Positions 7,873 through 15,431 of a stretch of DNA of 24,672 nucleotides are shown here, one piece after another (within the stretch, counting starts at the first letter, position 1; every line of letters starts with the position of its first letter). A program made the translations under genes and the position numbers. A model generated the notes under the pieces. That model ran no database searches. It worked only from the letters and a program-made list of their open reading frames with translations, and was not told where the DNA came from. This stretch comes from BMS3ABIN04 sp964553325. GTDB taxonomy: Bacteria; Bacteroidota; Ignavibacteria; Ignavibacteriales; Melioribacteraceae. Where the stretch lies: NCBI GenBank assembly GCA_964553325.1, contig CAZKKI010000008.1, positions 1 to 24,672 on the forward strand, given 5' to 3'.

Positions 7873-10800
7873 TCATTTTTGAAATTCGGGTAAACGTCCC
7901 GGGGTATAAGGCGAATTAAATTTGTCGAGCATTTTTTCAATGTCTTTCATTTTAACATCGATTGATTTAAGTGACTTCAGAATTTCACCGAATTTAGCGG
8001 CAGCCACCTCATACGATTCGTTCAACATTTTCGTCGGTCGTTCGGTTGTATTCCACAAAGCGGAGGTAATAATTTCCACTCTCTGCTTAATTGAAGTGGG
8101 AATTGCTCCTTCGTATCTTCTTCTTAAATTATCACCGTTAAGTTTTTTATTAAGTTCATTCAGTTGAAGTTCAATTTTCAACAAGTCGCTTAACGTTCCG
8201 GCTGGAATTGCGGGAGTAACCAAAACAGCTTTTTTGAAGTAATTTAATTTTTTATTTAGATCCTTTCTATATGCATCGGCACTTGTTACCGCAACGGTCA
8301 GTTCGGCAACCTTTCTGTTAAATTCGTTCAACACTATTTTATCCTCGTCAGATATTTTATCTTCATAAAGCAATTTACATGCGAATTTTTTCGGCGGAAC
8401 AAGTTCCGTAAATTTTCCGTTCTCAAATTTACTTAACGAAACATAATAGTTACCCGGCACTACCATATAACCTTGTTCCGGTTCATCCCACGGTACGGTC
8501 GATTTTTTCTCATCGAGCGTAACGGGTGTGAATTTATCGTATCGGAAATCCCAAACAATTCTGTTTATTCCTTTTTTAGCTTTGGTTTTTAATTTTCTAA
8601 TTGTATTGCCGTTTTCATCGGCAATTGTAAAAAGCAGAAACGGTTCGGGTTCTTCCGCTTCCTTTTTTAATTCGTCATACGAAGGGAATTTTATATCTTC
8701 GCCTTTCTTTTGTTTTTCTTTTTCCCTTTCTCTTCTTTTTTCCTTCAAAGTTTTTAATTCGTTTTTAACGAAGTAAGTAAACACGGCACCAACTTTAGGA
8801 TTCGGTGCAGAATAGAAACTTGCACCCATAAATCCGATACCGCCGAAACCGAACGGCGTCGATTCGATAAACATAAGAGCATCTTCAATGGGGAAAATGT
8901 ATGCTTCTTTTTTCAAAACATCGTCTGTTAAATAGCGCAAAGGCGAGTAATCATCGAGGATATAAATTCCTCTTCCGAACGTAGAGACAACCAAATCGTT
9001 TTCGTCCCTTTGAATATCCAAATCCATAACCGATGCATTTGGAATTCCGTTTTTAAGTTTTATCCATTCCTTTCCTCCGTTAATCGTAAAGTAAACTCCG
9101 AATTGCGTTCCCACAAAAAGTAAATCGGGTTTTTCATGGTCTTCTGCAATTGTGTATGTACTGCCTTTAACGGGCAAGTTTCCGTTAATCGAAAACCAAG
9201 TGCGCCCACCGTTCGTTGTTTTGTAAAGATAAGGTTTATAGTCGCCTCCCACAAAATTCTGGCAGGCCGCGTAAGCCGTTTGTTCATCGAACCGTGATGC
9301 TACTATTTGATGAATCCTCGCGTATTTCGGTAAACCCGGAACATCTTCGGCTTTCGTCCAATGCTTTCCGCCGTCTTTCGTGTAATGAATCAAACCGTCG
9401 CCCGAACCTACATACAAAATATTTTCGTTCAATGGTGATTCGGCAATAGTTGTGAGTTGAGCCATCGAACCTTTTCTTACCAGTTCATCTATACTCCAAC
9501 TTCTACCCATTAGTTTTTGCATTTCTTTAGGAACACCGCGTGTGAGGTCCGGACTAATTTCTTCCCACGAAGCACCTTGGTCGTTTGTTCGTAAAAGTAT
9601 ATTTGCACCGAAGTACAATCGTTTGTTATCGAATTGCGAAATAAGCAAAGGTGAATCCCAATCGAAGCGATAACCGTATTCACCGAAGTCAATTGGTCTT
9701 ATGTAAAATTTCTCGCCTGTTTTTCTATCGAATCGTGCAAGTCCGCCATACTGTGATTGTGCATAAATTATATCGGGATTTTTCCAATCGACCTGAGTTT
9801 CGAAACCGTCGCCGCTCCATGTAAAAAACCAATCTTGATTTGTAATTCCCCCCGAGCTTATTGTTCTAGAAGGACCGCCGAAACTGTTATTGTCTTGCGT
9901 GCCGGCATAAACATAGTAAAACGGTTTCGAGTTATCCACGGTAACTTTGTAAATTTCAGCCAAGGGAATATTGTTTTTAAAGTGCCAATTTTTTCCTTGG
10001 TCGAATGTCTCGTACAAACCACCGTCGCATCCGGCAAGTAAATGTTTGTTATCGTCCGGGTCAATCCACAAGTAATGATTATCGACGTGCTTATTTTTTT
10101 CACCCAGATTTTTCCAAGTTTTTCCGCCGTCTTCGCTTACTTGTAAAAATACATCCATACTGTAAATTTTATTTACGTCTTTTGTATCGCAAAACAGTTT
10201 TTGAAAATAGAAAGGGTAAGACGAAATATAACCGCTTTGCTTTGTCCAACTTATTCCTCTGTCAACGCTTTTATAAATTCCTTTGTTCTTCTTAGTCGAT
10301 TCCACAATCGCGTATAGCACGTCGGGGTTAACCGGCGAAACAGCCAAACCTATTCTCCCAACCACCTCCGATGGAAGTCCGCTTTTCAATTTTTGCCAGG
10401 TTTTTCCCGAATCGGTACTTCTGTAAATTCCGCTTTCGGGTCCGCCGTAAACCCCCGTATATAATTTTCTCATACGTTGGTGTGCTACGGCATAAAGAAT
10501 ATTCGAATAGCGCGGATCCATGTGAATTTCATACACGCCGGTATAATCGCTAATATGTAACACATTCTCCCAAGTTTTGCCCCCGTCGGTTGTTTTAAAA
10601 ACTCCCCGGTCACCTCCTTTGTTTCTAAGCGAGCCGTAAGCGGCAACATAAACAATATCGGTGTTGCCGGGATCAATAACAATTCCGCCAATATGTTCCG
10701 ACGTTTTGAGTCCCATGTTTTTCCAACTTTTTCCGCCGTCTTCGCTTTTGTATATCCCGTCTCCGTAAATTACATTATTCTGATTGTTGTTTTCACCTGT

Positions 10801-11142
10801 ACCGACCCAAACTACATTAGGGTTAACCGGATCGATTGCGATTGCACCGATAGCATAAGAATTTTGATTATCGAAAACCGGCGAAAACGTAATACCGTTG
10901 TTTGTAGTTTTCCACAAAGAACCGTGACCCGCTCCAATATAATACTCGCTGTGATTTGCCGGATTGACCGCAATTGCCACGATTCTACCGCCGGTAATAG
11001 CAGGACCGATACCCCGGAATTTTAATCCTGTTAAGGGAATGTTTTTTAACGAATCGGATGAAGGTTTTTCATCCATTGAAAATAATGCCGAAGTTCCGAT
11101 AATTAAAAATATTACCGTTAAAAGTCCAAATAATTTTTTCAT
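7873..11142 (-). CDS. Large secreted Asp-box (BNR/sortilin-like) beta-propeller protein
   Basis: This 1089-residue exported protein has a signal peptide at about 1-22. Eleven Asp-box motifs of the form (K/R)S/TxDxGxxW run through the first 700 residues, for example KSEDGGKSW (132-140), KTTDGGKTW (183-191), RSTDSGKTW (241-249), VSEDGGKTW (335-343), RTNDQGASW (518-526) and KTTNGGRTW (641-649). This makes one or two sortilin/sialidase-type propellers. The last 350 residues differ. They hold a Lys/Glu-rich helical insert (about 793-830), a beta-sandwich-like segment (WDFRYDKFTPV region) and a helical tail. Such proteins are often annotated as glycosyl hydrolases, but no catalytic residue set is recognisable, so a binding or scaffold role is as likely. 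A possible promoter lies just upstream and a terminator directly downstream: a single-gene unit. Confidence 0.85.
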   Translation of the reverse strand: MKKLFGLLTVIFLIIGTSALFSMDEKPSSDSLKNIPLTGLKFRGIGPAITGGRIVAIAVNPANHSEYYIGAGHGSLWKTTNNGITFSPVFDNQNSYAIGAIAIDPVNPNVVWVGTGENNNQNNVIYGDGIYKSEDGGKSWKNMGLKTSEHIGGIVIDPGNTDIVYVAAYGSLRNKGGDRGVFKTTDGGKTWENVLHISDYTGVYEIHMDPRYSNILYAVAHQRMRKLYTGVYGGPESGIYRSTDSGKTWQKLKSGLPSEVVGRIGLAVSPVNPDVLYAIVESTKKNKGIYKSVDRGISWTKQSGYISSYPFYFQKLFCDTKDVNKIYSMDVFLQVSEDGGKTWKNLGEKNKHVDNHYLWIDPDDNKHLLAGCDGGLYETFDQGKNWHFKNNIPLAEIYKVTVDNSKPFYYVYAGTQDNNSFGGPSRTISSGGITNQDWFFTWSGDGFETQVDWKNPDIIYAQSQYGGLARFDRKTGEKFYIRPIDFGEYGYRFDWDSPLLISQFDNKRLYFGANILLRTNDQGASWEEISPDLTRGVPKEMQKLMGRSWSIDELVRKGSMAQLTTIAESPLNENILYVGSGDGLIHYTKDGGKHWTKAEDVPGLPKYARIHQIVASRFDEQTAYAACQNFVGGDYKPYLYKTTNGGRTWFSINGNLPVKGSTYTIAEDHEKPDLLFVGTQFGVYFTINGGKEWIKLKNGIPNASVMDLDIQRDENDLVVSTFGRGIYILDDYSPLRYLTDDVLKKEAYIFPIEDALMFIESTPFGFGGIGFMGASFYSAPNPKVGAVFTYFVKNELKTLKEKRREREKEKQKKGEDIKFPSYDELKKEAEEPEPFLLFTIADENGNTIRKLKTKAKKGINRIVWDFRYDKFTPVTLDEKKSTVPWDEPEQGYMVVPGNYYVSLSKFENGKFTELVPPKKFACKLLYEDKISDEDKIVLNEFNRKVAELTVAVTSADAYRKDLNKKLNYFKKAVLVTPAIPAGTLSDLLKIELQLNELNKKLNGDNLRRRYEGAIPTSIKQRVEIITSALWNTTERPTKMLNESYEVAAAKFGEILKSLKSIDVKMKDIEKMLDKFNSPYTPGRLPEFQK

Positions 11143-11157
11143 TTTGTTTCCCGGTTT

Positions 11158-11185
11158 ATTATACTTTATTCACTTGTTTTCCAAA
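11158..11185 (-). promoter_or_regulatory. Possible promoter of the Asp-box propeller gene
   Basis: Read on the minus strand, a perfect TATAAT (complement of 11158-11163) stands 16 bases after a weak TTTGGA (complement of 11180-11185) and 15 bases before the start codon at 11142. The implied leader would be very short. Based on pattern only. Confidence 0.3.
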
Positions 11186-11262
11186 TACAAAGCCATCGAA
11201 TGAAAATTAGACGAATAAGTTATATTATGCAAGGAAAAGTTGTTTGGCGCGGTTAAGAAAAT

Positions 11263-11291
11263 AAAAAAGGGCTGCATACGCGCCCTTTTTT
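11263..11291 (-). terminator. Strong intrinsic terminator after the OsmC gene and the purine gene run
   Basis: A perfect 10-base stem AAAAAAGGGC (11263-11272) / GCCCTTTTTT (11282-11291) with a 9-base loop TGCATACGC. A-tract and T-tract flank the GC core on both sides, so it can work in either direction. It sits 18 bases beyond the stop of the OsmC-family gene. It is the first convincing terminator downstream of xdhA. Confidence 0.85.
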
Positions 11292-11308
11292 TATTGTTCG
11301 TATTTGGA

Positions 11309-11731
11309 TTACAAAACTAATTTTGCATTCAACGATACATCCGTACCGCAAGCAAGCAACCGGGAAATGGGACACTTCTCTTTGGCGGCTGTGGCAAGTT
11401 CCGCAAATTTATTCTCGTCCAATCCCGGTACATTCGCTTCACAATCCAACGTTATGGAAGTTACCTTCGGGCCGTCGTCTTGACCCAAAACCACGGTGGC
11501 TTTAGTTTCCACCGAAATATCCGTATATCCTTCTTTCGACAATAACGCCGATAAAAACATCGAATAGCAACCGGCATGTGCCGCGCCGATTAATTCTTCG
11601 GGATTTGTTTCTTCACCGTCTTCAAAACGAGATCTATAGTTAAACGGACCCTCGAACCCAGAAAAGGTCATTTTCCCTTCACCTTCTTTTAGGGTTCCGC
11701 TCCATTTTGCTTTTGCATAATTTACAGGCAT
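11309..11731 (-). CDS. OsmC-family peroxiredoxin
   Basis: This 140-residue protein is of full family length. OsmC/Ohr proteins reduce organic hydroperoxides (and to some extent H2O2) with two cysteines in the cytoplasm. Both are present: C55 in IGAAHAGCYSM and C120 in AKEKCPISRLL. The conserved glutamates of NPEELIGA (E46, E47) and the arginines of NYRSRF are also present. The SRLL after C120 and the start MPVNYAKAKWSG match the OsmC rather than the Ohr branch. A strong AAAGGAGG Shine-Dalgarno precedes the ATG at 11731. It is 50 bases downstream of the adenine deaminase gene with no terminator between, so it may be the last gene of the purine run. Xanthine dehydrogenase family enzymes can leak peroxide, which would give the linkage a reason (inference). 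Confidence 0.9.
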   Translation of the reverse strand: MPVNYAKAKWSGTLKEGEGKMTFSGFEGPFNYRSRFEDGEETNPEELIGAAHAGCYSMFLSALLSKEGYTDISVETKATVVLGQDDGPKVTSITLDCEANVPGLDENKFAELATAAKEKCPISRLLACGTDVSLNAKLVL

Positions 11732-11781
11732 AAAGCCTCCTTTCTTTTAAGTGTTTAAGTTATAACTACAATATACCGAAT

Positions 11782-12792
11782 TTAATCGGAGAAATTACTT
11801 AAACGTTCAATATATTTTTCCTTTTCCGCATCATCCAAAAAACTTGCCTTGAACGAATTTGCGGCAAGTGTAATAATTTCAGTCTTTCGCAAGTTTAAAG
11901 CATCCGTTACCGCCATAAAGTTTTCGTTAACGTAACCACCGAAGTACGCAGGATCATCGGAATTAACGGTTGCCAGCAATCCTTTGTCCAACATAACTTT
12001 AATCGGATGATTTTCTATTTTATCAACATTTCTTAATTTTATATTCGAGAGGGGACAAACAGTAAGCGGAATTTGTTTTTCCACCAATTTTTCAACAAGT
12101 ATTTCATCTTCCAAAGATCTGTTGCCGTGATCAATTCTATCGACGTTCAGTAAATTCAGTGCTTCCCAAACATATTCGGGCGGACCTTCTTCACCGGCAT
12201 GCGCGCAAATCCGGAATCCTTCTTCTTTTGCTTTCGCGAAAACGTTTTTGAATTTCGACGGAGGATGGCCGACTTCCGAGGAATCGAGCCCCACGGCGGT
12301 AATCCATTGTTTATAATCTTTCGACATTTCCAAAGTTTCGAATGCCGATTTCTCATCCAAATGCCGCAAGAAACTTAAAATCAGTTTGGACGTCATACCG
12401 AATTTTTCTTTTGCGTCGGTTAACGCTTCGTGAATACCTTCTATTACAGTCGAAAAATCGACGCCTCTTTCGGTGTGCGCTTGCGGGTCGAACATTATTT
12501 CGGTGTGAACAATATTTTGTTCGTTAGCTTTTTTCAAATATGCCCACGTTAAATCGTAAAAATCCCGTTTTGTTTGCAATGAATTTGTTCCGGCATAATA
12601 AATATCCAGAAAATCTTGTAGGTTACCGAAATTATAAGCTTCTTTCAATTCTTCGACGGAATCGTATTTCAGTTTTATCCCGTTTCTATTGGCGATTTCG
12701 AACATAAGTTCCGGTTCGAAAGTTCCTTCGATATGCAAATGAAGTTCCGCTTTCGGAATTTCTCTGATAAGATTTTGTAACTCCATAAACAA
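11782..12792 (-). CDS. Adenine deaminase (adenosine deaminase superfamily)
   Basis: This zinc amidohydrolase-fold enzyme of about 336 residues should convert adenine to hypoxanthine and ammonia, feeding the xanthine dehydrogenases encoded upstream. Numbered from the TTG start, zinc ligands are H18 and H20 (ELHLHIEGT), H198 in AHAGEEGPP with catalytic E201, and D279 in NSDDPAYFGGY. H222 in RIDHG is conserved. The segment GLDSSEVGHPPSKF (168-181) and LTVCPLSNIKLR are the signature of the adenine-deaminase branch rather than adenosine deaminase, so adenine is the favoured substrate. Two starts are possible. The TTG at 12792 has AAAGGA about 7 bases upstream. The ATG at 12786 is a better codon but about 13 bases from that site. 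It lies 66 bases after the fused xanthine dehydrogenase gene, same strand. Confidence 0.87.
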   Translation of the reverse strand: MFMELQNLIREIPKAELHLHIEGTFEPELMFEIANRNGIKLKYDSVEELKEAYNFGNLQDFLDIYYAGTNSLQTKRDFYDLTWAYLKKANEQNIVHTEIMFDPQAHTERGVDFSTVIEGIHEALTDAKEKFGMTSKLILSFLRHLDEKSAFETLEMSKDYKQWITAVGLDSSEVGHPPSKFKNVFAKAKEEGFRICAHAGEEGPPEYVWEALNLLNVDRIDHGNRSLEDEILVEKLVEKQIPLTVCPLSNIKLRNVDKIENHPIKVMLDKGLLATVNSDDPAYFGGYVNENFMAVTDALNLRKTEIITLAANSFKASFLDDAEKEKYIERLSNFSD

Positions 12793-12858
12793 CTACATTT
12801 CCTTTCAATTTGTGTTTAAAAAATAACATGTTAACTATTTTAATTTATATATTACGGA

Positions 12859-15420
12859 TTATTTTCTCACTCTTTGTTTAATGGGAAGTTTGTAATACCT
12901 TTTCCCATCATATTGGTAGAACGCATTTGCAACCGCCGCCGCCGTTGGTACCAAACCGATTTCACCGACACCTTTTGCGCCGTGCGGTCCGTGTGGATCT
13001 TCAACTTCCACACCGATTACTTTAATTTTAGGAGTTTCTTTTGCACGCAACACACCCATTTTTCTTAGTCTGGTCGATTTGGGTCTTCCGTTCTCCATTT
13101 CGATTTCTTCCGAAATCGCATAACCAAGTCCCATGTGAATTGAGCCTTCTATTTGACCTTCGAACAAATTACGGTTAACAATTTTGCCTGCATCGTGCGC
13201 AGCGTAAATCGTATCGATGTTTCCGTTATCATCCAAAGTTACTACTTGGGTGGCATAACTGTAAGAATAATGTGTTATAACTTCATCTACATCCGCACCG
13301 GGTTTGGTCGTCCAATCGCATATCCATTCTCCTTCGTAAATTTTGCCGGCAAGATCATGTAATTCGTGGTTTTGCAAATCTTCTTTCAATTGTTTCGCGG
13401 CATTAATAATTGCGTTGCCAATAATCGACGTAGCGCGGGATGCGGTCGTCATTCCCGCTGTTGCCCCGAACTTTGTATCTACAACCACTTCAATAATTTC
13501 CGGATCGATTCCGGTTTCGCTCGAGAGAAACTGAACGGCAACGGTATTAACACCTTGCCCCATTTCTGTCCACCCGTGGTGCAGAATTACTTTTTTATCG
13601 GAAACAATTTCAATTTTAACTTTACCTTCGTCCGGCATTCCGTTTCCTATGCCTGTATTTTTAATTCCACAAGCAATGCCTGCATATTTTGCATTTTGAA
13701 AAACATCTTTCAACTTCAATAATGTTTCGCGTACACCAGCTCCGCCCCGGATTATTTGTCCCGTAGAAACCACGTCTCCGTTTTTAATCGCATTATTATA
13801 ACGGAATTCCCATCTGTCGAATCCGCCTTGTTCACATAAATCGTCGATGCATTGTTCTATTGCAAACGTAACTTGGTTAACACCGAATCCCCGCATAGCA
13901 CCGCACGGAAGATTATTTGTATAGACAGCTTTGCTTTCTATCAATGCATTCGGAATGTTGTAAGCTCCGGTAGCATGACCCGCAGCGCGTTCCAAAACTT
14001 TCATACCGACCGAAGCATAAGCGCCGGTATCGCCGATAATATCAGCTTTAATACCTGTTAATTTACCGTTTTCATCGCAAGCCACTTCGTAATTCATATA
14101 TAGCGGATGGCGTTTGGGATGCATTAATATCGATTCGTCTCTGGTTAAAACTATTTTAACCGGTTTCTTTGTGATAAAAGAACAAAGAGCGGAATGATGT
14201 TGAACCGATAAATCTTCTTTTCCTCCGAAACCGCCACCATTCGGGACAAGGATAACTCGCACCTTGTCTTTGGGTAATCCGAGAACATTTGCAATTTGCC
14301 TTTGATCCTCGTAAACTCCTTGCCCTTGAGAGAGAACTTCAACATTACCGTCTTCCGTTACTCTTGCTATCGAAGCTTCCGGTTCCATGTAAGCATGCTC
14401 AATCATTTGAGTTTGATAGAATCCCTTCGAAATATATTTTGCGTTTGCAAACGCCTCCTCAACATTTCCGCGTTTTATAAAAGTAGTTGATAATAAATTC
14501 CCGTTTTCGTGAATTTTAGGGGCATCTTTTTTCAATGCATCAAAGGGATCGGTTAATGGCTCCAACACTTCATACTCGACCTCTATCTTGTTAACAGCCT
14601 CGCGTGCAATTTCTTCGGTTTCGGCAACAACGGAAGCCAGCACATCGCCAACGTATCTTGTTTCTTCCCCTACGTCAATCATTACCGGCCAATCGTTTAC
14701 AATCAATCCGATATACCGTTTGCCGGGAATATCCTTCGCCGTAACGATTTTAATAACACCGTTAAGTTTCTCCGCCTCGGAAACATCTATTTTAAGAACT
14801 CTCGCACGGGGATAATCACTGAACTTCAAAGCGGCATAAACCATTCCGTTTAATTTAACATCGGCAACAAACGGACTTTGACCAAGCACTAACTTATCGG
14901 CGGAATATTTCGGATGCCTTCCGCCGATAGACGGATCGGGTCCGGGTTTCGGTATTTCTTTCATTTCCCGAATCGCATCGGCCGCGTACAATATCGAATC
15001 GATAATTTTTTTATAGCCGGTACAACGGCAAAGGTTCGGTTGCAACGCTCTTTCGACTTCGCTCCATGTTGGTTCGGGATTTTTCTCGATTAATGCATTA
15101 GCCTGCATTACAATTCCCGGGATACAAAAACCGCATTGTACGCCGCTCTTTTCAACAAACGCATTTGCGAAAACACGCTTTTTATATTCGCTTAAACCTT
15201 CCGGTGTAATAACCGATTTACCTTCTACTTTCTTCATTGGTGTTACGCAAGACAATACGGCTTTGCCATCCAATTGTACCGTACAAGCGCCGCAAGCGGC
15301 TTGAGGCGAACATCCGTCCTTTATTGATGTGATCCCTTCAACTCCGCGTAAATATTTAAGCAGCGAAAGTTCCGGATCACCAAAATATTCTTTTTCCGTT
15401 CCGTTTAATGTAAACTTCAT
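12859..15420 (-). CDS. xdhD: Xanthine dehydrogenase-like hydroxylase with fused 2Fe-2S domain (Se-dependent XDH / XdhD family)
   Basis: This 853-residue molybdenum hydroxylase joins a 2Fe-2S domain to the molybdenum domains and has no FAD domain. First cluster ligands are C37, C43, C46 and C58; second cluster C96, C99, C131 and C133 (QCGFC, CRCTGY). From about residue 172 come the aldehyde-oxidase/XDH hammerhead and cofactor domains, with GGGFGGKED (395-403), MRGFG (509-513), EMGQGV (619-624) and catalytic Glu E820 in GVGEIGLVP. Length and fusion match the family called selenium-dependent xanthine dehydrogenase (E. coli XdhD is a relative). In that family selenium is thought to be a labile ligand of the cofactor, not a selenocysteine, so no in-frame UGA is expected and none is seen. 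Lacking FAD, it needs an electron partner; the YgfK-type gene 11 bases upstream is the obvious one. Substrate could be hypoxanthine, xanthine or another purine. Confidence 0.88.
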   Translation of the reverse strand: MKFTLNGTEKEYFGDPELSLLKYLRGVEGITSIKDGCSPQAACGACTVQLDGKAVLSCVTPMKKVEGKSVITPEGLSEYKKRVFANAFVEKSGVQCGFCIPGIVMQANALIEKNPEPTWSEVERALQPNLCRCTGYKKIIDSILYAADAIREMKEIPKPGPDPSIGGRHPKYSADKLVLGQSPFVADVKLNGMVYAALKFSDYPRARVLKIDVSEAEKLNGVIKIVTAKDIPGKRYIGLIVNDWPVMIDVGEETRYVGDVLASVVAETEEIAREAVNKIEVEYEVLEPLTDPFDALKKDAPKIHENGNLLSTTFIKRGNVEEAFANAKYISKGFYQTQMIEHAYMEPEASIARVTEDGNVEVLSQGQGVYEDQRQIANVLGLPKDKVRVILVPNGGGFGGKEDLSVQHHSALCSFITKKPVKIVLTRDESILMHPKRHPLYMNYEVACDENGKLTGIKADIIGDTGAYASVGMKVLERAAGHATGAYNIPNALIESKAVYTNNLPCGAMRGFGVNQVTFAIEQCIDDLCEQGGFDRWEFRYNNAIKNGDVVSTGQIIRGGAGVRETLLKLKDVFQNAKYAGIACGIKNTGIGNGMPDEGKVKIEIVSDKKVILHHGWTEMGQGVNTVAVQFLSSETGIDPEIIEVVVDTKFGATAGMTTASRATSIIGNAIINAAKQLKEDLQNHELHDLAGKIYEGEWICDWTTKPGADVDEVITHYSYSYATQVVTLDDNGNIDTIYAAHDAGKIVNRNLFEGQIEGSIHMGLGYAISEEIEMENGRPKSTRLRKMGVLRAKETPKIKVIGVEVEDPHGPHGAKGVGEIGLVPTAAAVANAFYQYDGKRYYKLPIKQRVRK

Positions 15421-15431
15421 ATTTTATACTT

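Noticed and set aside
8528..8776. Open frames on the plus strand inside the Asp-box propeller gene and similar antisense frames elsewhere
   Set aside because: Low-complexity or antisense shadows of well-supported genes, with no start signals or recognisable domains.
12859..15420. Selenocysteine (in-frame UGA) in the 'selenium-dependent' hydroxylase
   Set aside because: The reading frame is uninterrupted and the family is thought to carry selenium as a labile cofactor ligand; there is no UGA to recode.
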